A DNA stretch of 64,000 bases from Oceanobacillus sp. J11TS1 (GTDB lineage: Bacteria > Bacillota > Bacilli > Bacillales > Amphibacillaceae). Position numbers and translations under genes: made by a program. The notes under the pieces were generated by a model. That model saw nothing but the letters and a program-made list of their open reading frames with translations. It was not told the origin of the DNA and searched no databases. Where the stretch lies: positions 1-64,000 of the forward strand of contig NZ_BORO01000003.1 of the NCBI RefSeq assembly GCF_018333215.1. Direction: 5' to 3'. This document shows, piece by piece, positions 1 to 8,414 of the stretch (position 1 is its first letter; every line of letters begins with the position of its first letter).

Positions 1-25
1 CATTATCAGTTATACTAGTAGACAT
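1..25 (-). CDS. 5' end of an unidentified gene (runs off the left edge)
   Basis: A minus-strand ATG at 23-25 is followed by eight open codons (MSTSITDN) up to the window edge. A good ribosome binding site, GAGGAGA, lies at 34-40, eight bases upstream of the ATG. Too little sequence is present to name the product. The call rests only on the ribosome binding site, the spacing and the open frame. Confidence 0.5.
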
Positions 26-134
26 GGGTAAGGTCTCCTCTTCTTAGTTTTTGTCGTGATTAACTAAAGGGTAGGATAACCTTACCTTTCCTATTTATTC
101 ATCTTACACAGACTATTGTACGTCATCTTTTTTC

Positions 135-200
135 GAGCGACCTCTGCCTGGGCCGGAGCGCGTTTCACTTTTTTCGAGCGCCTCAGACTAATTTGGAGCG
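135..200 (+). repeat. GAGCG phased repeat array A (4 units)
   Basis: GAGCG cores start at 135, 156, 176 and 196, with spacings of 21, 20 and 20 bases. Each core is preceded by TTCG, CCG or TTG and followed by loosely similar spacer. This is the smallest of four such arrays in the window. It lies between the gene at the left edge and the sucrose permease terminator. No coding function is visible. Confidence 0.75.
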
Positions 201-264
201 GGTTCGCCTTTTTATCTAGTAAATTCGATTTGATATTTATAAATTATACTTTCCTAACCTTTAT

Positions 265-299
265 AAAAAAGCAATGAACTGTCTAAACAGCTCATTGCT
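265..299 (-). terminator. Rho-independent terminator of cscB
   Basis: The arms 270-282 and 287-299 form a 13-bp stem with one mismatch around a 4-base loop. On the minus strand it is followed by a run of T (265-270). It lies just after the stop of the sucrose permease gene. Confidence 0.85.
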
Positions 300-309
300 T
301 GATTTAATT

Positions 310-1557
310 TTATTCATTTACCATTGCCAGTTCCTGCTCTTCTATCTTTTGTTCTTTGTTATTGTTATTCAGTGCAAAAATAGAAAAGATAACGAAGCAC
401 ACAACAATTGCACCTAAAACATAGAATGTTGTCTCATAGCTTGTCTGGTCATAAATCCATCCAACAAGAGCTGAGAAAATAATAACTCCGATTTCACTAG
501 ATACTTTAAATCCGATTAAGTAGACTGTTGCGGAAAGTCTGACATCAAAGTTTGCAGCAATATACTTAAACACTGCAATCAATAAGATCGGCAGTTCTAC
601 CGCGTGAAGCATCTTCATAAACGAAATACCGAAACCTCCTGTTACTGTTGCGGAACCAATGATACGAAATGCCATAATGCTTCCAGCCAGTACAAGCGAT
701 TGCTTAATCCCAACTTTATTTACAATAAATGGTGCTAAGAATAAGAAAATGGCTTCTACAAATACTTGTGCAGAGTTAAGAATTCCATAGACAGTATTTC
801 CATCTGTCCCAGTCCCAGAGAATAGGCTTACAAAATAAACTGGGAAAAGCTGCTGGTCATACACTGTATAAATACATACCGTTCCAAATAGGTAAATTAT
901 CAAAAACCAAAATACTTTATTCGTAAATAAAAAGCGGATATCCTTCATAGATATATTGGAAACACTTTTTTCTTCTGTATGAGATACCTCCACTTTAAAT
1001 AGTACATTAATAAGAAAGAAGATAATCCCTGTCGCTGAAGCAATCCAGAAATTAATATGCGGGTTAATACTCATTAACGCTCCTGCACCAATGGCAGCAA
1101 CTGCATAACCTAATGATCCCCACATACGGGCTTTACCAAACTCAAAGTTATATTTGCGGCTCAGTTTTTCTGTAAAGGTTTCCAAAAATCCTGCTCCAGC
1201 GATAAAACCTGCTCCCAAATAAATAGCACCGATTGCTGCTCCTAAGTAAAAATTATTTAACAACAAAGGTTCATACACATAAATAACAAATGGTGCAATA
1301 AAAACAAGTACGACACTTTGTAACCAAACAAGGTTCTTCTTCGTTCCTAATTTATCTTGCATGTATCCGTAAAGAATCATAAAGAATAAAGAAAAGAACG
1401 AATTAAAAGAATAAATTGTTCCAACCTGTGCTCCAGTAAGCCCGAGGCTGTTATTCAGCCAAATTGCATAGAAGGACCACCAGATAGACCATGTAATAAA
1501 GAAGAAAAATAAATATCCAGACGAAAACCAATACTTGCTATTTTTTAAAAAATCCAT
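310..1557 (-). CDS. cscB: Sucrose:H+ symporter, LacY/CscB family
   Basis: A 415-residue, 12-helix major facilitator of the oligosaccharide:proton symporter family. It should import intact sucrose across the cytoplasmic membrane. The sequence closely resembles E. coli CscB from the first helix (WSIWWSFYAIWL) onward. Residues matching the LacY sugar/proton site are visible: E126, R144 in GKARMWGS, and the LHAVELP motif equivalent to LacY H322/E325. The ATG has an AAAGGA ribosome binding site. The gene follows the sucrose hydrolase gene by 64 bp, with a hairpin between them, so the two probably share a transcript. Sugar specificity is inferred from family and neighbours. Confidence 0.9.
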   Translation of the reverse strand: MDFLKNSKYWFSSGYLFFFFITWSIWWSFYAIWLNNSLGLTGAQVGTIYSFNSFFSLFFMILYGYMQDKLGTKKNLVWLQSVVLVFIAPFVIYVYEPLLLNNFYLGAAIGAIYLGAGFIAGAGFLETFTEKLSRKYNFEFGKARMWGSLGYAVAAIGAGALMSINPHINFWIASATGIIFFLINVLFKVEVSHTEEKSVSNISMKDIRFLFTNKVFWFLIIYLFGTVCIYTVYDQQLFPVYFVSLFSGTGTDGNTVYGILNSAQVFVEAIFLFLAPFIVNKVGIKQSLVLAGSIMAFRIIGSATVTGGFGISFMKMLHAVELPILLIAVFKYIAANFDVRLSATVYLIGFKVSSEIGVIIFSALVGWIYDQTSYETTFYVLGAIVVCFVIFSIFALNNNNKEQKIEEQELAMVNE

Positions 1558-1584
1558 ATTTATTAGATCCTTTCTTTCTGTGCT

Positions 1585-1611
1585 GTGGAGGAGTTTTCAT
1601 CACTCCTCCAC
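1585..1611 (-). other. Intercistronic hairpin between the sucrose hydrolase and cscB genes
   Basis: GTGGAGGAGT at 1585-1594 pairs perfectly with 1602-1611 around a 7-base loop. No T-run follows on the minus strand, so a full terminator is unlikely. It may be a processing or stabilising stem that sets the ratio of hydrolase to permease. The function is inferred. Confidence 0.6.
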
Positions 1612-1621
1612 CCAGCCATTA

Positions 1622-3046
1622 TTATTTCCAAATAGAGTGTAGACTTGTCCATGAAACATTATCGACCTTTAATGCATCATTTACTGCAAATATCTCCAGT
1701 TTTGTCACTGTTCCTTTTGGATAAATCAAGTTGGTCGATACAGTTAATCCTCCATTTAGGAATAACTCTACCGAAGATCTATCAACAATAGCTGTCAGAT
1801 CTTGAACATTCAGTCCATGTAAACTTCCTTTTACTTCCTCTGGGAAATCCTCTGAGAAATCGATGATTCCCTCTGTGCGATAGAAGGTATACATGCTTGC
1901 TTGATTATCGATTACTAATTGGAATGCTTCATCCTGATCAGTAACAAATTTCACGCCCCATTTTGTACTGTCAGAAGCCTTTGAAACTTGTAAATCTATC
2001 TGAGCCGTATCACTAATATCATAGCTTTCTGTCGTACCCGCTTGAATGGTCACATCCTGATAAGACGTTACTTCTTTACTGCTGTCTCTAACGATTGGCT
2101 CTTGCTTTAATAAGAGATTTCCGTCTTTTTCATATAATGACATCTTCCGTACTAAGCTCATTCCACTGCGCCATGGCGATACTGGTACAACTCCAGCATA
2201 CTGCCAATTATTCATCCAACCAATCCAGTAGGTGTCCTCTGTATTATCCCAGCTGACAGCTGCATAAAAATCTTTTCCTGCGTCTGCCCATTTTAGTGCA
2301 TCTTCTGACTTTTCATTCGGATGAAATTCTTTGCCATCAAAGCTGCCGGTAAAGTAATAAACTGCTGAACCGCCATTTGGTCCGTCTGCATTAATACTTA
2401 CAATTAGAACCCATTCCTTTTGGGAACTTCCTTCTACTGGTAAATAAAGTAGGTCCGGACATTCCCAAACACCAATATGAGAAGGATACTCTTTTCCAAA
2501 TGAGGATAGGTACGTCCAATCAATTAAATTGGGTGAGCCATAGAACTGGATGTGATCCCCGCAAGCTAGTACCATAACCCATTGCTTGCTGTCCTCATGC
2601 CAGGAAACCTTTGGATCGCGAAAATCTTTTATTTTAGTATTTGGAATAACTGGATTCCCTTCATACTTTGTCCACGTTCTCCCCTTATCTTCACTGTAGG
2701 CAATACTTTGCTGCTGGCTCTCTCCATCATGGGTAAAGATAGCAACCAACCCGCCGGTATCGCTTTCAAATAAACCACTTGTATTGTTTTTATCCACTAC
2801 TGCTGAACCTGAGAAAATCGTTCCTAATTCATCTGGAGCTAAAGCGATTCCATGTTCTTCCCAATGATACAGGTCTGTACTAGTTGCATGTCCCCAGTGC
2901 ATGTCTGCATGATCATTTGTATGTGGATTACGTTGGTAAAATAAATGGTACTCTCCTTCGTAGTAAACGAGACCATTCGGGTCATTAATCCAGTTTTCCT
3001 TTGGTGTGAAATGAAACTGCGGACGATGCTTCTCTTGATATAACAT
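1622..3046 (-). CDS. cscA: Intracellular sucrose hydrolase (beta-fructofuranosidase, GH32)
   Basis: A 474-residue glycoside hydrolase family 32 enzyme that splits sucrose (or sucrose-6-phosphate) into glucose and fructose. The three GH32 signatures are present: WINDPNG with nucleophile D22, FRDP with transition-state stabiliser D144, and WECPD with acid/base E195. The five-bladed propeller is followed by a C-terminal beta-sandwich from about residue 330. There is no signal peptide, so the enzyme is cytoplasmic. Pairing with a non-phosphorylating CscB permease rather than a PTS EII favours free sucrose as substrate. The start has a GGGAG ribosome binding site. A cre site and a palindromic operator lie upstream. 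Confidence 0.9.
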   Translation of the reverse strand: MLYQEKHRPQFHFTPKENWINDPNGLVYYEGEYHLFYQRNPHTNDHADMHWGHATSTDLYHWEEHGIALAPDELGTIFSGSAVVDKNNTSGLFESDTGGLVAIFTHDGESQQQSIAYSEDKGRTWTKYEGNPVIPNTKIKDFRDPKVSWHEDSKQWVMVLACGDHIQFYGSPNLIDWTYLSSFGKEYPSHIGVWECPDLLYLPVEGSSQKEWVLIVSINADGPNGGSAVYYFTGSFDGKEFHPNEKSEDALKWADAGKDFYAAVSWDNTEDTYWIGWMNNWQYAGVVPVSPWRSGMSLVRKMSLYEKDGNLLLKQEPIVRDSSKEVTSYQDVTIQAGTTESYDISDTAQIDLQVSKASDSTKWGVKFVTDQDEAFQLVIDNQASMYTFYRTEGIIDFSEDFPEEVKGSLHGLNVQDLTAIVDRSSVELFLNGGLTVSTNLIYPKGTVTKLEIFAVNDALKVDNVSWTSLHSIWK

Positions 3047-3090
3047 GTAAATCTCCCTCTCTATTCATTCAATCTATTATTCGAAAACCA

Positions 3091-3105
3091 TTGAAAACGG
3101 TAACA
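3091..3105 (-). promoter_or_regulatory. CcpA cre site upstream of the sucrose hydrolase gene
   Basis: The plus strand reads TTGAAAACGGTAACA, matching all fixed positions of the Bacillus cre consensus WTGNAANCGNWNNCW. It lies 45-60 bp upstream of the hydrolase start and downstream of the operator/promoter, a usual place for carbon catabolite repression. Confidence 0.75.
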
Positions 3106-3121
3106 GAAGTTCTTATATATT

Positions 3122-3166
3122 ATCATCTAATATTTTTCAATTTATGTCAACCGGTTGACATAAATT
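3122..3166 (-). promoter_or_regulatory. Sucrose operon operator (28-bp perfect palindrome) and promoter
   Basis: Positions 3139-3166 form a perfect 28-bp palindrome centred on AACCGGTT, typical of a LacI-family operator. The palindrome contains TTGACA on both strands. On the minus strand TTGACA (3150-3145) is followed 17 bases later by GATGAT, a plausible -10 element. Repressor binding would therefore cover the -35 element. The LacI-type regulator encoded at 4296-5285 is the likely ligand-responsive repressor. Confidence 0.8.
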
Positions 3167-3293
3167 TTTTGAAGAAATTTTTGGATATAGAAATGGATGC
3201 ATTCTTATCCGGCTTATCTCTTTGAGGAGCAACATTAATATTCTAGTAGTTCACTACTACATGAAGCTCTTTCCGCTGTATGCTTATTACCCT

Positions 3294-3339
3294 AAAAAGA
3301 AAAAGAGGATGAATTACGACTATGCTAACCATCCCCTTT
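3294..3339 (-). terminator. Terminator of the fructokinase gene
   Basis: The arms 3302-3311 and 3330-3339 pair with one mismatch. On the minus strand a T-rich run follows at 3294-3304. It separates the regulator/fructokinase transcript from the sucrose hydrolase operon. Confidence 0.7.
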
Positions 3340-3344
3340 CAAAA

Positions 3345-4196
3345 CTATTCTTTTACCGCCAACGCAATACAACCTTTTACTCCCTGATCATCATCTAATC
3401 CTGGAGCAACAATTAATTCATCTACGTTTTCTACTTCTATATAACCATTTAATAATTCCATAAATTGCTTACGAATCATTGGATAGAGCTTTTCTTGCTT
3501 CATAACGCCTCCCCCAAGAATGATTTTTTCTGGAGAAAGAACAACAAAGTAATTTAATATAGCCTGTGCAAGATAATACGCTTCTATTTCCCAAACGTGA
3601 TCCTCTTCAGCTAATTCTGCACCTTTTCGACCATGACGTGCTTCAATTGCTGGTCCTGATGCTAACCCCTCTAAACAAGCACCGTGGCTTGGACATATTC
3701 CTTCAAAACGATCATCTGGATGTTTTCTTAATAAAATATGTCCCATTTCAGAATGATTTTTCCCTTGAAAAGGATTTCCATCTTGAACAAGACCTGCCCC
3801 AATACCTGTACCCACTGTTATGTATAGACAGCTGGAAACATCTTTTCCAATACCATATTCATATTCTCCTAAACAAGCTACAGCAACATCTGTATTGATC
3901 GCTACCGGGAGATTAAAACGTTTTTTTAGTTCTTCCAAAAGCGGATAATGGCGCCAAGGAATTTTTGGTGTGTTTTCGATTGCACCATAGTTCTCGCTGT
4001 TCGTACGTAGATTAATTGGTCCAAAAGCCCCTACACCAATTTTTTCTACCGGATGTTTCGAAAAGAATTCCTCTACCTTTGCTAGTGTCTCTTCAGGTGT
4101 TGTTGTTGGAAAAGCTGTTCGATCTACAATCGTTCCATCTGGATACCCTACTGCACATACAAACTTTGTTCCCCCAGCTTCAATTGCTCCTATCAT
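3345..4196 (-). CDS. scrK: Fructokinase, ROK family
   Basis: A 283-residue ROK-family sugar kinase that should phosphorylate the fructose released from sucrose to fructose-6-phosphate. The N-terminal phosphate-binding motif AIEAGGTKF, the INTDVAVA catalytic-aspartate region and the GTGIGAG motif are visible. The ROK zinc site is recognisable as an H...C..H..C cluster in the stretch beginning GHILLRKH and ending SHGACLEG. It resembles the fructokinase branch (B. subtilis GmuE/YdhR). It lies between the LacI-type regulator and the hydrolase and probably shares a transcript with the regulator. Confidence 0.85.
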   Translation of the reverse strand: MIGAIEAGGTKFVCAVGYPDGTIVDRTAFPTTTPEETLAKVEEFFSKHPVEKIGVGAFGPINLRTNSENYGAIENTPKIPWRHYPLLEELKKRFNLPVAINTDVAVACLGEYEYGIGKDVSSCLYITVGTGIGAGLVQDGNPFQGKNHSEMGHILLRKHPDDRFEGICPSHGACLEGLASGPAIEARHGRKGAELAEEDHVWEIEAYYLAQAILNYFVVLSPEKIILGGGVMKQEKLYPMIRKQFMELLNGYIEVENVDELIVAPGLDDDQGVKGCIALAVKE

Positions 4197-4295
4197 TTTT
4201 TTATAACACTCCTTATTTCTAATATCATTCGATTATTATAGCAGATTTTTCATACTGTGATGCTATCTTCTTTTTTATAAAGTGAAAATATTCCT

Positions 4296-5285
4296 TCAAG
4301 AAGCATGTCCTGTTGTTTTCCCTAGCCAAATCGAGACGGGCAATGTTTTTTCCTTCACAGCAAGCAATTCGCCATCGATTTCTTGAAGTAATGTGTTTAC
4401 AGCATACGCTGCAATCTGGTACGTAGGCTGAATGATCGTTGTAAGATTTGGATAAAGGGAACGTATGAGATTTGTTCCATCATAACCAATAATTTTTAGA
4501 TCATCTGGAACCCGGTAGCCCAAGCTCTCCGCATACTGCAAGGTGCGAATAGCCAGTAAATCATCACTTGCAAAGATCCCATCTACATCGGGATGATCCC
4601 TGAAGAGCTGCTTTATAATATCAATATTGCTTTCTAAAAAGGCAACGTCTGGAACATGATACGTTTCTGGTGTTCTGCCAGCTTCTTGCATTACTTTTTC
4701 ATAAGCGTACTGCCTATTATTTGCTGGCGTCTCCAAATTAGCGTCACCATTAATATGAATAATTTTCCTGCACCCAGCCTCTAGCAGCTCTTTGCTTGCA
4801 ATTTCCCCACCTTGGAAGTTATCTGAACTGACAACAGGAATATTTTCGGATAAATAATGGTCAATAGCAACTGCCGGAAATTGCTGTTGCTTATCGACTA
4901 ATCCGCGGTTATATGTAACAACGATGACACCATCCACTTGATTACGGTGCAGCATTTCCCAATATTTTTTCTCCTTATCCGCTTCGTGAAGACTGTTACA
5001 GAGCAACACTTTATAGCCTTTTTCATTACAAATTTTCTCAATATGTGCAACCAATTCCCCAAAAAAAGGATGACTTGTGGAAGGAACAATCACACCAATT
5101 AAGTAACTGCGCTTGTTATATAAAGAGCGCGCAAGATCATTGGGAACATAATTAATTTCCTCCATCGCTGCAAATACTTTTTCTTTTGTTTTGCTGCTGA
5201 TATATCCTCTGTCGTTAAGCACACGAGAAACGGTTGTTGGGGATACGCCCGCAACCTTCGCAACATCTTGGATTTTGGGTTTCAT
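4296..5285 (-). CDS. LacI-family repressor of the sucrose genes
   Basis: A 329-residue LacI/GalR regulator. Residues 1-55 form the helix-turn-helix and hinge helix (IQDVAKVAGVSPTTVSRVL, then a YVPNDLARSL hinge). The remainder is a periplasmic-binding-protein-like effector domain. Its position beside the sucrose kinase, hydrolase and permease, together with the perfect palindrome at 3139-3166, makes it the likely sucrose- or fructose-responsive repressor. The start has an AAAGGAG ribosome binding site. Confidence 0.85.
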   Translation of the reverse strand: MKPKIQDVAKVAGVSPTTVSRVLNDRGYISSKTKEKVFAAMEEINYVPNDLARSLYNKRSYLIGVIVPSTSHPFFGELVAHIEKICNEKGYKVLLCNSLHEADKEKKYWEMLHRNQVDGVIVVTYNRGLVDKQQQFPAVAIDHYLSENIPVVSSDNFQGGEIASKELLEAGCRKIIHINGDANLETPANNRQYAYEKVMQEAGRTPETYHVPDVAFLESNIDIIKQLFRDHPDVDGIFASDDLLAIRTLQYAESLGYRVPDDLKIIGYDGTNLIRSLYPNLTTIIQPTYQIAAYAVNTLLQEIDGELLAVKEKTLPVSIWLGKTTGHAS

Positions 5286-5300
5286 ATAAAATCTTCTCCT

Positions 5301-5315
5301 TTAATCCGCTTTCAT
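5301..5315 (-). promoter_or_regulatory. Possible cre site upstream of the LacI-type regulator
   Basis: On the minus strand ATGAAAGCGGATTAA matches the cre consensus except for one fixed position (A instead of C near the end). It lies within 30 bp of the regulator start codon. One mismatch makes this only a candidate. Confidence 0.35.
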
Positions 5316-5391
5316 CTTTCTGTATTCACCCTTAATCATATAGCCTTTCTTTCATAACGTAAAGAACGATTATTGGATTTAATCTATATAA

Positions 5392-5434
5392 AAAGCCGTA
5401 TAAAATGCCACTCTCCTGCATTTCATACGGCTTT
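5392..5434 (-). terminator. Terminator of the BceAB/YxeA operon
   Basis: A 17-bp stem (5392-5408 with 5418-5434, one mismatch) with a 9-base loop, followed on the minus strand by a T-run. It lies directly after the YxeA-family gene. Confidence 0.88.
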
Positions 5435-5442
5435 CCCACCAA

Positions 5443-5799
5443 CTACAATGCTTCTTTCACCGCAGCTGAGAGTTCCTCTTCACTTACTTCATCAAACGAA
5501 GTAACTTCATTTTCATTTTTCACATAAAGTTTGAGATATGCTCCTTGTCGTAATTGTTTTTGTGCAGAGAATTTAACTTGAATTTCTTCTCCATCCTCTG
5601 TATAAGCCGGCTGCTCATACCAGTAGGTGGTAATTATTTCTCCTGTATCCAGTTTATCTTCTTCTATATTTTCCGGTTCACCAACCTGCACATAAACATG
5701 ATCTTTTCCTGCCCTATTAAAGTCTACTGTCATCAAAACAACAACCGCAGCAACAAATAAAATTACTACACCAGTCATTAAAATCATTATTTTCTTCAT
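5443..5799 (-). CDS. YxeA-family (DUF1093) membrane-anchored protein
   Basis: A 118-residue protein with one N-terminal membrane helix or uncleaved signal (residues 4-25) and a small extracytoplasmic domain of the YxeA family (DUF1093). In B. subtilis yxeA is the last gene of the yxdJK-yxdLM-yxeA operon, which encodes a BceAB-like transporter and its two-component system. The same arrangement is seen here: the start codon follows the permease stop almost directly. The molecular role of YxeA proteins is not settled. A part in sensing or resistance to antimicrobial peptides is inferred from context. Confidence 0.8.
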   Translation of the reverse strand: MKKIMILMTGVVILFVAAVVVLMTVDFNRAGKDHVYVQVGEPENIEEDKLDTGEIITTYWYEQPAYTEDGEEIQVKFSAQKQLRQGAYLKLYVKNENEVTSFDEVSEEELSAAVKEAL

Positions 5800-5800
5800 T

Positions 5801-7660
5801 TTACCCCTCCTGTGTGACAGTCTGAGTAATTGTTTTATTAAATCCTCGGACCGTAATCACGTAGTATAAAATATAAATCATTGTATAGGCAATCATCCAA
5901 ATAATAATTGGCTCCCATAGATTCATTTGTAATAGATTAGAAAACGCCATTAAAGCAACAGCTCCGTGCATTAACCCTAAAACAAGCGGTACTAAGAAGA
6001 TGAGTCCAACTTGATAACGAATTGTTTTTTTCATTTCTTTTTTAGAAACACCTATTTTATACAAAACAGCATATTTATCTTTGTCCTCTTCTGCTTCTGT
6101 CATCATTTTAAAGAAAATAATGCTGCCTGTAGCCACTAAAAAGACCAGTCCCAAAAAGCTGCCGACGAATAACATCGCTCCAGAAGCCTCTATCGTATCC
6201 TGGTAATTTTGGACAGCACTGGAGAAGTTCTCTGTTTTTGCTTCCAGCTCTTTAGAAAGATCTAAATGATCCTTGTAATCAGTTACCTGTACTGCCTGAT
6301 AAGTGGCATTCTCACCATCTATTTCCCCGAAAGATGCATCATCTACAACGAGGGTTGTTCCCGGTAGGGTAGGAAGATTAAACAATGGTTCTTCATAAAG
6401 CTGCTCCACTTTTTTCACATCATTGTCTACTACCACTGTATCTACTTTGTCTTGTAATCGCTCATCATAAAAGGGATCTACCATAATTGCTTCATCTTTA
6501 TTCAGATTCAAATTTTCTATATCCCATCCAAGCGAATCGGTCAACTTTTTAAACGTTTCTTCACCAATTACATAATAGTACTGGTCATACACTTCCCCTT
6601 CTACAACAATTTCTTTTGTATCAAAGCTAATTGCATTTTCAATCAACGCTTCATCTATATCTTGTTCCTCTCCCTCCCACATAAAGGAGAAAGGCGTCAA
6701 TTCTTCCACAGATTTTTCTGTATTATAATACGTACCAAATATGGCGCCACCTGCTGTAATTGTTGTAGCACTCAATGTTGCAATAATCGTTAATGTTTTT
6801 GCATTCCCCCGGATTCTGTAGAGAAGCTGGGAGGAGGTCATTAAATTAAGCCCTTTCCAGGCCCATGTTTTACTCTTTTTCAATACATTTAAAACATAGA
6901 CAAGAACGCTGTTAAATAACAGATATGAGCCTAAGATTGTTAATCCAATAATGACTAACGGCATCGCCAGCCCTAAGATTCGCCAAGCCGAGGAAGTCAA
7001 TAAATCCTGTAACGCTAACCAATACGCAGCTACTAAGGCAATGACACCTATCACGGCAGAAATCATGCGTGCTTTTGGCTGCTCTTCCCCTTTTTTCTCT
7101 GCATGGAATAAATCAATCAGTTTAAATTTATAGATAACACGGTAACCAAGCAAAGAGGTCACTAAGAAGATGAGGAAAAAGACAACCACCGTCTCAATAA
7201 CTGCCTGCATGGAAAATGCAAAACCAACAGAAAGGGATAGCCCCATTAATTTTAATAAAAGTGATAGTAAAGCTTGAGATAATAAGAAACCTAGGCCAAC
7301 ACCAACAATTAAAGATAGAAGACCAATTACGATATTCTCAAAAAACAATAAGAAGCCGATGGATCGTTTGCGTACGCCTAATAACGAATACAAAGCAACT
7401 TCTTTCTTCCTTCTTTTCATAAAAAAGGAATTGGAATACAGAATAAAAATCGCCACAAAAATCATCAATACAAATGCGGAAGCACTCATTATTGCCTGCA
7501 TTTGCTTCGAAGTCTCCGCTAAACCACTTATATCATCGCTGTGCTTTAGCGTCGCAAAGGTAAAGTAAATTATGATAGAAAAAATGGTGGAGCCAATGTA
7601 TAATCCATAACTCTTCATATTTCTGCGAATATTTTTTAATGCTAAATCAAACAAGGTCAT
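5801..7660 (-). CDS. BceB-type ABC transporter permease (peptide antibiotic detoxification)
   Basis: A permease of about 619 residues with ten predicted helices and the large extracytoplasmic domain between helices 7 and 8 (about residues 310-510) typical of BceB/YxdM proteins. The FtsX-like core is seen in both halves. The likely start is the ATG at 7660 (MTLFDLALKN), as in family members. A slightly longer frame opens at 7669. The gene overlaps the 3' end of the ATPase gene, indicating translational coupling. Family knowledge suggests protection of cell-wall lipid intermediates from peptide antibiotics; the actual substrate is unknown. Confidence 0.88.
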   Translation of the reverse strand: MTLFDLALKNIRRNMKSYGLYIGSTIFSIIIYFTFATLKHSDDISGLAETSKQMQAIMSASAFVLMIFVAIFILYSNSFFMKRRKKEVALYSLLGVRKRSIGFLLFFENIVIGLLSLIVGVGLGFLLSQALLSLLLKLMGLSLSVGFAFSMQAVIETVVVFFLIFLVTSLLGYRVIYKFKLIDLFHAEKKGEEQPKARMISAVIGVIALVAAYWLALQDLLTSSAWRILGLAMPLVIIGLTILGSYLLFNSVLVYVLNVLKKSKTWAWKGLNLMTSSQLLYRIRGNAKTLTIIATLSATTITAGGAIFGTYYNTEKSVEELTPFSFMWEGEEQDIDEALIENAISFDTKEIVVEGEVYDQYYYVIGEETFKKLTDSLGWDIENLNLNKDEAIMVDPFYDERLQDKVDTVVVDNDVKKVEQLYEEPLFNLPTLPGTTLVVDDASFGEIDGENATYQAVQVTDYKDHLDLSKELEAKTENFSSAVQNYQDTIEASGAMLFVGSFLGLVFLVATGSIIFFKMMTEAEEDKDKYAVLYKIGVSKKEMKKTIRYQVGLIFLVPLVLGLMHGAVALMAFSNLLQMNLWEPIIIWMIAYTMIYILYYVITVRGFNKTITQTVTQEG

Positions 7661-8414
7661 TCCCATCACCGCCTAATTCTGCCAATTCATCTAATATCAT
7701 CTGGAAGAATTCCTTCCGCGTATGCATCCCGCGTATAAGCTCTTTGGAGAGACGACCATCCTTGATAAACAAGATACGTCTGCAAAAGCTCGCTGCATAG
7801 GCATCATGCGTTACCATCATAATGGTTGTTTCGTGCTCTTCGTTCAGACTGCTCAAGCTTTCTAATAAGTCTGTAGCCGATTTTGAATCCAGTGCTCCTG
7901 TCGGTTCATCCGCAAAAATAAGTTTTGGGTTGGATACAAGTGCACGACAGGAAGCGGTACGCTGCTTTTGTCCGCCAGAAATTTGATATGGATACTTATC
8001 CAATAAACCTTCTATGCCAAAAGACCGAGAAATGGTATTTACCTTTTCTTCAATCTCCTTTGCCGGCTGCTTTGCAATAGCTAGTGGCAGAAGAATATTT
8101 TCCCGCACCGTTAAGGAATCTAATAAATTATAATCCTGAAAAATAAACCCTAAATGATCCCGCCGAAAATCTGCCAACTTATCCTCTTTCATCTTGGCAA
8201 TATTATCTTCCTCTACATAAATATCACCTTTTGTTGGTGTATCAATCGTTGCAAGCACATTGAGAAGCGTCGACTTCCCTGCACCAGACGGCCCCATGAC
8301 ACCAACAAACTCCCCGTGATCAATAGCAAAAGAAATATCTTCTAACGCTTGAAATGTATTTGCACCTTTTCCATATATTTTTTCAACACTTTCTACTTTT
8401 AATAAATGTTCCAT
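7647..8414 (-). CDS. BceA-type ABC transporter ATP-binding protein
   Basis: A 255-residue ABC ATPase of the MacB/BceA group. Walker A GPSGAGKST (about residues 41-49), the Q-loop FQDYNLLDSL, the signature ISGGQKQR and Walker B LIFADEPTGALDS are all intact. The C-terminal extension is the usual BceA length. It pairs with the downstream permease and YxeA-family protein. It is transcribed divergently from the response regulator gene across a 584-bp gap that contains a GAGCG array. Confidence 0.9.
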   Translation of the reverse strand: MEHLLKVESVEKIYGKGANTFQALEDISFAIDHGEFVGVMGPSGAGKSTLLNVLATIDTPTKGDIYVEEDNIAKMKEDKLADFRRDHLGFIFQDYNLLDSLTVRENILLPLAIAKQPAKEIEEKVNTISRSFGIEGLLDKYPYQISGGQKQRTASCRALVSNPKLIFADEPTGALDSKSATDLLESLSSLNEEHETTIMMVTHDAYAASFCRRILFIKDGRLSKELIRGMHTRKEFFQMILDELAELGGDGNDLV

